A stretch of 40,866 bases of DNA from a virus. The notes beneath the pieces are model-generated. The model saw only the letters and a list, made by a program, of their open reading frames with translations, was not told the origin of the DNA and did no database searches. The stretch lies in IMG/VR virus record IMGVR_UViG_3300046004_002614, positions 1-40,866 of that record. One strand, written 5' to 3'. A program made the position numbers and the translations under genes. Positions 36,598-40,866 of this stretch are shown here, in pieces; positions within the stretch are counted from its first letter, which is position 1, and each line of letters starts with the position of its first letter.

Positions 36598-36601
36598 TCT
36601 T
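36580..36601 (-). terminator. Intrinsic terminator overlapping the clamp promoter
   Basis: AAGACTTGG / CCAAGTCTT forms a perfect 9-bp stem with an AATA loop, followed by TTTTT on the minus strand. It begins within the stop codon of the metallopeptidase gene. Clear case of a terminator and the next promoter sharing bases. Confidence 0.82.
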
Positions 36602-37448
36602 AAATTAATTCTGTTCCTAATTTTTTTGTAAAACGTTGATATAAAGTTGGTTTAGTTGACCAAGTTTTCATTTTATATAATTCAGATTGGTATGCTTTGA
36701 AAACATCATTCCAATTTTTAGTATCCCATTCTTTTTTACTAAAGAACCAAGGTAATTTTTCATATTTATCATCATTAACTATTTGTTCAATGCTTTTAGT
36801 TTTTATATCTGATAATAATTGAATTAGTAAATTTCTATAGGCAGGATCATTTGGAAATTTATTTATATTAAATTTAAGAGTATTAATTAGTGGTGCTGAA
36901 AATGCATCAAACTCCCAAGGTGATTTTAAATATTTTTCATAATTTTTTTCAAATTCTGATTTAGTATTTCCTAGGGCAGATTTATCTAGAGAACGCGCAA
37001 AATTACTTCCAGCAGGTTCTGTTCCTTTATGAGCTATACCTTTGTATATACTCATGTCTTTAATTTTAGGGTCCATAGCATGAACTAATTCATGTTCAAT
37101 TAACTCTTCAAAATCTTCTAAATTATTAGGATCAAATAAAGATAAATTAATTAAAAGAATACCATCTGTAGTATCCATTCTTCCTGCACCTGCATCTTTA
37201 GGATCATTATAAAATCCTATGCTAATAACTAAATCTTGATTTTTAAGATCTTTAAATTTAAAATAATCCTTAAATTTAGAATCAATATACGGTTGGTTAT
37301 AATCTTTAGGTGATTTAGTTTTTAAATCTTCTAAATGAGATTTAATATAATTAAAAATTTCTTTACTTTTATTAAGTATTTCTTGAGGAACACGCACAAT
37401 GGCTTCATCAAGATATATTTCTTTTAATATATTAATTAATTTAATCAC
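36600..37448 (-). CDS. HExxH metallopeptidase-like protein
   Basis: The 282-aa product contains H-E-L-V-H at 119-123 in the context E-E-L-I-E-H-E-L-V-H-A-M, the zinc-peptidase motif, with a possible third ligand after it (Y-K-G-I-A-H-K-G-T-E near 135-144). The N-terminus, M-I-K-L-I-N-I-L-K-E-I-Y-L-D-E-A, contains L-K-E and L-D-E sites like the tag on its upstream neighbour. It may be a packaged protease or a cleaved head protein. It directly follows the tagged 104-aa gene with no gap. Substrate unknown. Confidence 0.75.
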   Translation of the reverse strand: MIKLINILKEIYLDEAIVRVPQEILNKSKEIFNYIKSHLEDLKTKSPKDYNQPYIDSKFKDYFKFKDLKNQDLVISIGFYNDPKDAGAGRMDTTDGILLINLSLFDPNNLEDFEELIEHELVHAMDPKIKDMSIYKGIAHKGTEPAGSNFARSLDKSALGNTKSEFEKNYEKYLKSPWEFDAFSAPLINTLKFNINKFPNDPAYRNLLIQLLSDIKTKSIEQIVNDDKYEKLPWFFSKKEWDTKNWNDVFKAYQSELYKMKTWSTKPTLYQRFTKKLGTELI

Positions 37449-37763
37449 TTATTTTGCTTCCATCTGTTTTAAAGCGCTAAAAACTTTAGATAAAGCTATA
37501 TCATCATTAGTAGTCATCATCTTTCTAAATACATCCGTTATAATTTGTTTTTCAGTCATTGATGGAGTATATTTAAGATTTTTTAATTTTCCAAGAATAT
37601 TAGTAATATTTGGGTCTGTGATGCCTATACCTTTTAATGCAGCTGTTAATGTTGATATTGAACCTCCTGCTACTGATCCGGTTTTTGCTGCGGGAGTTGG
37701 TGGAGCAGCCATTGCTTCTAGTATTTCTTCTCTAATTATTTGCTGTAATTCTGATTTTTTCAT
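37449..37763 (-). CDS. Head-targeting-tagged protein (104 aa), distant member
   Basis: Starts M-K-K-S-E-L-Q-Q-I-I-R-E-E-I-L-E, the same tag as the genes at 14-17 kb, but after residue 16 it changes to A-M-A-A-P-P-T-P-A-A. The I-L-E at 14-16 could be the processing site. The body is helical with G-I-T-D-P-N-I-T-N-I-L-G-K-L-K. It lies between the polymerase and the metallopeptidase genes, far from the other members. Confidence 0.75.
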   Translation of the reverse strand: MKKSELQQIIREEILEAMAAPPTPAAKTGSVAGGSISTLTAALKGIGITDPNITNILGKLKNLKYTPSMTEKQIITDVFRKMMTTNDDIALSKVFSALKQMEAK

Positions 37764-37788
37764 GGTATTTTATTATTTATTATACATA

Positions 37789-40374
37789 TTACGAAAAGTT
37801 AAAAAATTTACCAACATTTTTGTTAAGTGCTGGAAAATCCCATTTTAGATCAAGATATAATGATTTTAACTTATTGGCCAATAACGAGTCAAATATCTCC
37901 TCAACATCAATATATGTTTTAACGAATTCTTCTATTGCTGGAGGTACTTGGGCGTTTGGTAAACCAATTGTTTCTAAATTGTAGGGATTTTGTTTTAAGT
38001 TAATTACAAATATTTTATCTCCTTCAATTATAGATTCAAATTTTTTATCTAATTTTTTAAATTTAAGTAAATCATTGTAACGAATAGCTGCTTTAGTATT
38101 GTATGGTGCTTTTATTTTAAAACCACTAAACATATCTCCTGCTTTAGCTGGTAGATGGTAGTTATGTATTTGTTTTACTCCTGTTGGTTTACCTAATTGT
38201 CTTGGGTCTAATGTTTTTAGTGCTTTATAGAATGTAACTATATCATCATCTATTTCTGATTTTTCTTTACCAAATAATATATTTTTGATAAAATCCTCTC
38301 CAAATTTCTTAAATAACTTATTCATGTTAGACTTCATTAATTCAAGTCCTTTCATGTCTAGTTCTTCTACTGCAACACCTTCTTTATTAGTAACATACAT
38401 TGCATATCTTCGTTTACCTGTAGTTAATACACTAGAACAAATTACCTCTTGTTTTAATTGAAAGTAATGAGTGTTAAATGCTATATTAAATAAGTTTTTA
38501 CTTATACGATTTAAATCAGCATTTGCTTCGTCTTGTATTTCGATTGCTAATTTAAGTGTTTTATCATTTTTTTCTTCAGGTTTAAGATCTGGGTATCTAT
38601 GTTTAAGTAGATCTCCTAATACAATATACATTGAATCTGTATCTGAAATGCAGACATATTGTTTTTCAACTCCTAATTCAGTATTTATTTTATTATTTAC
38701 AAAGTCAATTGATTCACAAGTTAATCTTTGTCCTGAATTAGTAATAGCAGCACTACAAATTAATTGACCATCAGTATATCTCCATCCACTAATTGCAAAT
38801 GTACCATACATCGCATTCTGTAAAATCTTAAATGCATGTTGAAATAAGTCATATAATTTATAATTAGCCCAATCTTCGTCTTTACCTGCTTTTTTCTTTA
38901 ATCCTCGATAGTGCTCTCGTTTATTAAACCATCCTTCTAATATAGTTGCTACAACACTTTTTTCATCAGTTCTAAATATAGCTCCTGACGCTGATATAGT
39001 GTATTCGTTTTTTTCTATTAATTTAATTAAATCTCCTATTTTTATTTGAGCTGATTTAAGAGTATAATTACTTTTGTTTAATCTTTCAATAATTACTTGT
39101 TCATCAGGATTTCTTAATTTAAGTTTTTCTAATGAATGTTGTTGTTCATATGTTGGATTACTATCTACTTTAATTCTACCTACTAATGTTTCAATACCCA
39201 AATTCAATGATTTCATAATTGAGGGGTATAATGAGGTAAAGTCTAAATCAATTACATCAAAATATAGACCTGGAATTGGTTCTAATAAATAACCACCAGC
39301 ATACGATGCAGTATTTGCTTTTAAAGACGGATTATGGGTAGTCGGTTTGTTTGGTGATACAATACCTTCTCGTTTTAAATACTTTAGAATAGCACCTTCA
39401 TTCATTACTGTATTATAATAAATACTTTCATAAGGTATATTACAAATATGAGAGATCATAATTGTTAGCTCGATAAATTTTAATTTTTCCTCTAGTTTTT
39501 CAATGATTTCAACATCTCGTAAGTTATAATCTATAAAAGCATTTTTGTCATTTTTAAATAATGTATTTAGATTACCTTCATATTCTAACTTTCCCAACCC
39601 AACATATTTAGTTCCTATTTCTCCTAATTTATATGATGGCTCTTCCTTCATAATATACTTTTTATGAAGTAACATATAATCTAAATGGTTAACACCAGCT
39701 ATATTAACTTGTATTTCACCATTAAATTCTCTGTAATTTACTTTTCGTATAGGAGACATACGTAATACTTCATCACCTAGTATTTGTTGAATTCTAAAAT
39801 ATATGTAAGGAATATCAAAATAAGCACTATTCCATCCTACTACAATTGTTGGATCTAATTCTTCCCATTTGTCTAAAAAACGTTTAATTAGTTCCTTTTC
39901 AGAACCACAAGGAATAATTTGTTTACCATCTTGGTTTGTTTCTTCTATTTCTTTACTTTTATCTACAATAAAACATATTTTTGTTTTTGTAGTCATATCA
40001 ATTAAAGCAATTGAAGTAATAGGCATGGGAGCAGCTTTAATGTATTCAGGTGTTAAAGCGCCTCCCATCTCTATTTCAATATCTAAATGTACAATATTAT
40101 GAAATGAAGGAATTACGTCATCATACTTATAGTAAAGTTCTCGTAACACAACTAATTCTTTATTAATATCTTTTTCTAATAAGTTAGTGTCATCTTTATT
40201 ATATTTTGTAGTAGGTATAGCCCACCCTCCTGTTAATACAGGTTGTGCTCCTTCCTCATGCTCATCTACTCGTTTATAATAAGTGGGTTGAAATTTAAAT
40301 TCGTGCCAACCACTCTTATCATCACGAAGATGGTAAGTATAAGTAGAGAAATCATAATGGATTGCTTGATACAT
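37789..40374 (-). CDS. Family B DNA polymerase, gp43-like
   Basis: The 861-aa product has the exonuclease motifs D98-x-E100 (H-L-D-I-E), N182 to D187 and Y283 to D287, and polymerase motif A D-L-D-F-T-S-L-Y-P-S at 376-385, motif B K516-x3-N520-x2-Y-G and motif C D-T-D-S at 578-581. It is thus an active replicase with proofreading. The C-terminal K-F-F-N-F resembles the clamp-binding peptide of T4 gp43. The length is close to T4 gp43 (898 aa). It follows the MazG-like gene directly, ATG at 40374. Confidence 0.96.
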   Translation of the reverse strand: MYQAIHYDFSTYTYHLRDDKSGWHEFKFQPTYYKRVDEHEEGAQPVLTGGWAIPTTKYNKDDTNLLEKDINKELVVLRELYYKYDDVIPSFHNIVHLDIEIEMGGALTPEYIKAAPMPITSIALIDMTTKTKICFIVDKSKEIEETNQDGKQIIPCGSEKELIKRFLDKWEELDPTIVVGWNSAYFDIPYIYFRIQQILGDEVLRMSPIRKVNYREFNGEIQVNIAGVNHLDYMLLHKKYIMKEEPSYKLGEIGTKYVGLGKLEYEGNLNTLFKNDKNAFIDYNLRDVEIIEKLEEKLKFIELTIMISHICNIPYESIYYNTVMNEGAILKYLKREGIVSPNKPTTHNPSLKANTASYAGGYLLEPIPGLYFDVIDLDFTSLYPSIMKSLNLGIETLVGRIKVDSNPTYEQQHSLEKLKLRNPDEQVIIERLNKSNYTLKSAQIKIGDLIKLIEKNEYTISASGAIFRTDEKSVVATILEGWFNKREHYRGLKKKAGKDEDWANYKLYDLFQHAFKILQNAMYGTFAISGWRYTDGQLICSAAITNSGQRLTCESIDFVNNKINTELGVEKQYVCISDTDSMYIVLGDLLKHRYPDLKPEEKNDKTLKLAIEIQDEANADLNRISKNLFNIAFNTHYFQLKQEVICSSVLTTGKRRYAMYVTNKEGVAVEELDMKGLELMKSNMNKLFKKFGEDFIKNILFGKEKSEIDDDIVTFYKALKTLDPRQLGKPTGVKQIHNYHLPAKAGDMFSGFKIKAPYNTKAAIRYNDLLKFKKLDKKFESIIEGDKIFVINLKQNPYNLETIGLPNAQVPPAIEEFVKTYIDVEEIFDSLLANKLKSLYLDLKWDFPALNKNVGKFFNFS

Positions 40375-40851
40375 TTAGAAGAATTTTTTTAAGTCTGGTT
40401 TAAAGTAGTTTACTGATTTCATCACCTTCATATCTCTAGTTCTATACACAATATAATTGTCTCCTACTTTTTCAAAGTGACAACGTTCACCTTGTTGAAT
40501 AGTACGAACTCGTACAGTTTCAAGTGCTTCTTCTTCTGTTTTACAAACTTTAGATAAATTAGAGGCTTGTACTTCAGCATAACCTGGTTCAATTTTGTCT
40601 TTTAAACCAAACACCAAAGCGCCATTTCCTAATCCTACATAAGTAATATCTAATATAGCATCTAATACTCCTACTATATCATTTTCTTCTACTGCTTGTT
40701 TTAATTCATCAAGTTCTTCTTGAATAAAATTAATTACAAAATCAGCATCTGCTTTATCAATTGTTGGAGTAGTTCGATTTTGCCAACCTTTACCCATTAC
40801 TTCATTAAATGTCTCTACTTCCGAGACAAACGGTACGTGTTTTTTTTCCAT
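40375..40851 (-). CDS. MazG-like nucleotide pyrophosphohydrolase
   Basis: The 158-aa product contains I-Q-E-E-L-D-E-L near 44-51 and V-L-D-A-I-L-D-I near 61-68, the E-E-x-x-E and D-x-x-x-D metal motifs of all-alpha NTP pyrophosphohydrolases (MazG/PRA-PH). N-terminal half has the F-N-E-V-M-G-K-G substrate start. Phage members hydrolyse non-canonical or alarmone nucleotides. It lies next to the polymerase gene. The exact substrate is not visible. Confidence 0.82.
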   Translation of the reverse strand: MEKKHVPFVSEVETFNEVMGKGWQNRTTPTIDKADADFVINFIQEELDELKQAVEENDIVGVLDAILDITYVGLGNGALVFGLKDKIEPGYAEVQASNLSKVCKTEEEALETVRVRTIQQGERCHFEKVGDNYIVYRTRDMKVMKSVNYFKPDLKKFF

Positions 40852-40866
40852 ATATTTATTTTTTAT

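Overview
The window looks like part of a large tailed-phage genome (T4-like or jumbo myovirus grade) whose host is probably a member of the Bacteroidota. All roughly 75 genes lie on the minus strand. They are packed with ATGA-type overlaps, the DNA is AT-rich, and many products are small and unrecognised. A T4-type replisome is present: family B polymerase, sliding clamp, and large and small clamp-loader subunits. The host inference comes from about 15 promoter-like sites that match the Bacteroidota -33/-7 architecture (TTnG, exactly 20 nt, TATATTTA) and from A-rich leaders instead of Shine-Dalgarno sites.

Reading from the right edge in the direction of transcription: 40.9-30.2 kb is the replication and chaperone block. 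It holds a MazG-like pyrophosphohydrolase, the polymerase, a small head-targeted-looking protein, an HExxH metallopeptidase, the clamp, GroES, GroEL, the clamp loader, an Nmad1-like protein and an Fe-S PD-(D/E)XK nuclease. A ribbon-helix-helix protein follows. From 29.9 to 19.5 kb is a glycan island: two GT4-type and about five other glycosyltransferase-like proteins, three methyltransferase-like proteins, an NAD-dependent epimerase, and a transketolase split into two short genes around an FkbM methyltransferase. The island probably makes and attaches an unusual sugar to a virion part, to phage DNA or to the host surface.

From 19.4 to 12.4 kb are small accessory genes. These include a DksA-like protein, a degenerate HNH-like zinc protein and a three-AT-hook protein. 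Seven adjacent or nearly adjacent ORFs share one ~20-residue N-terminal peptide ending in LNE or LKE and then diverge completely; an eighth, more divergent copy sits beside the polymerase gene. The peptide resembles a T4 capsid-targeting sequence ending at a prohead-protease site, so these are candidate internal head proteins that may be ejected into the host. This is the most interesting system in the window.

From 12.4 to 6.3 kb lie a ClpP-like protease, a membrane-anchored glucosaminidase-type lysin, and a 1041-residue fibre with 53 copies of a 14-residue SHAEG repeat and a Peptidase_G2-type intramolecular chaperone. From 6.3 kb to the left edge are an HTH regulator, small membrane proteins, an aberrant tRNA region, an ATP-dependent DNA ligase, a metallophosphoesterase, a tandem paralogue pair and a gene with an in-frame TGA.

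Regulation can be read from the sequence. The promoters recur in front of small operons. Six start codons lie exactly 4 nt after the -7 element, which predicts leaderless mRNAs. In three places a terminator-like hairpin is fused to the -33 element of the next promoter. All functions are inferred by eye from sequence, without database searches.
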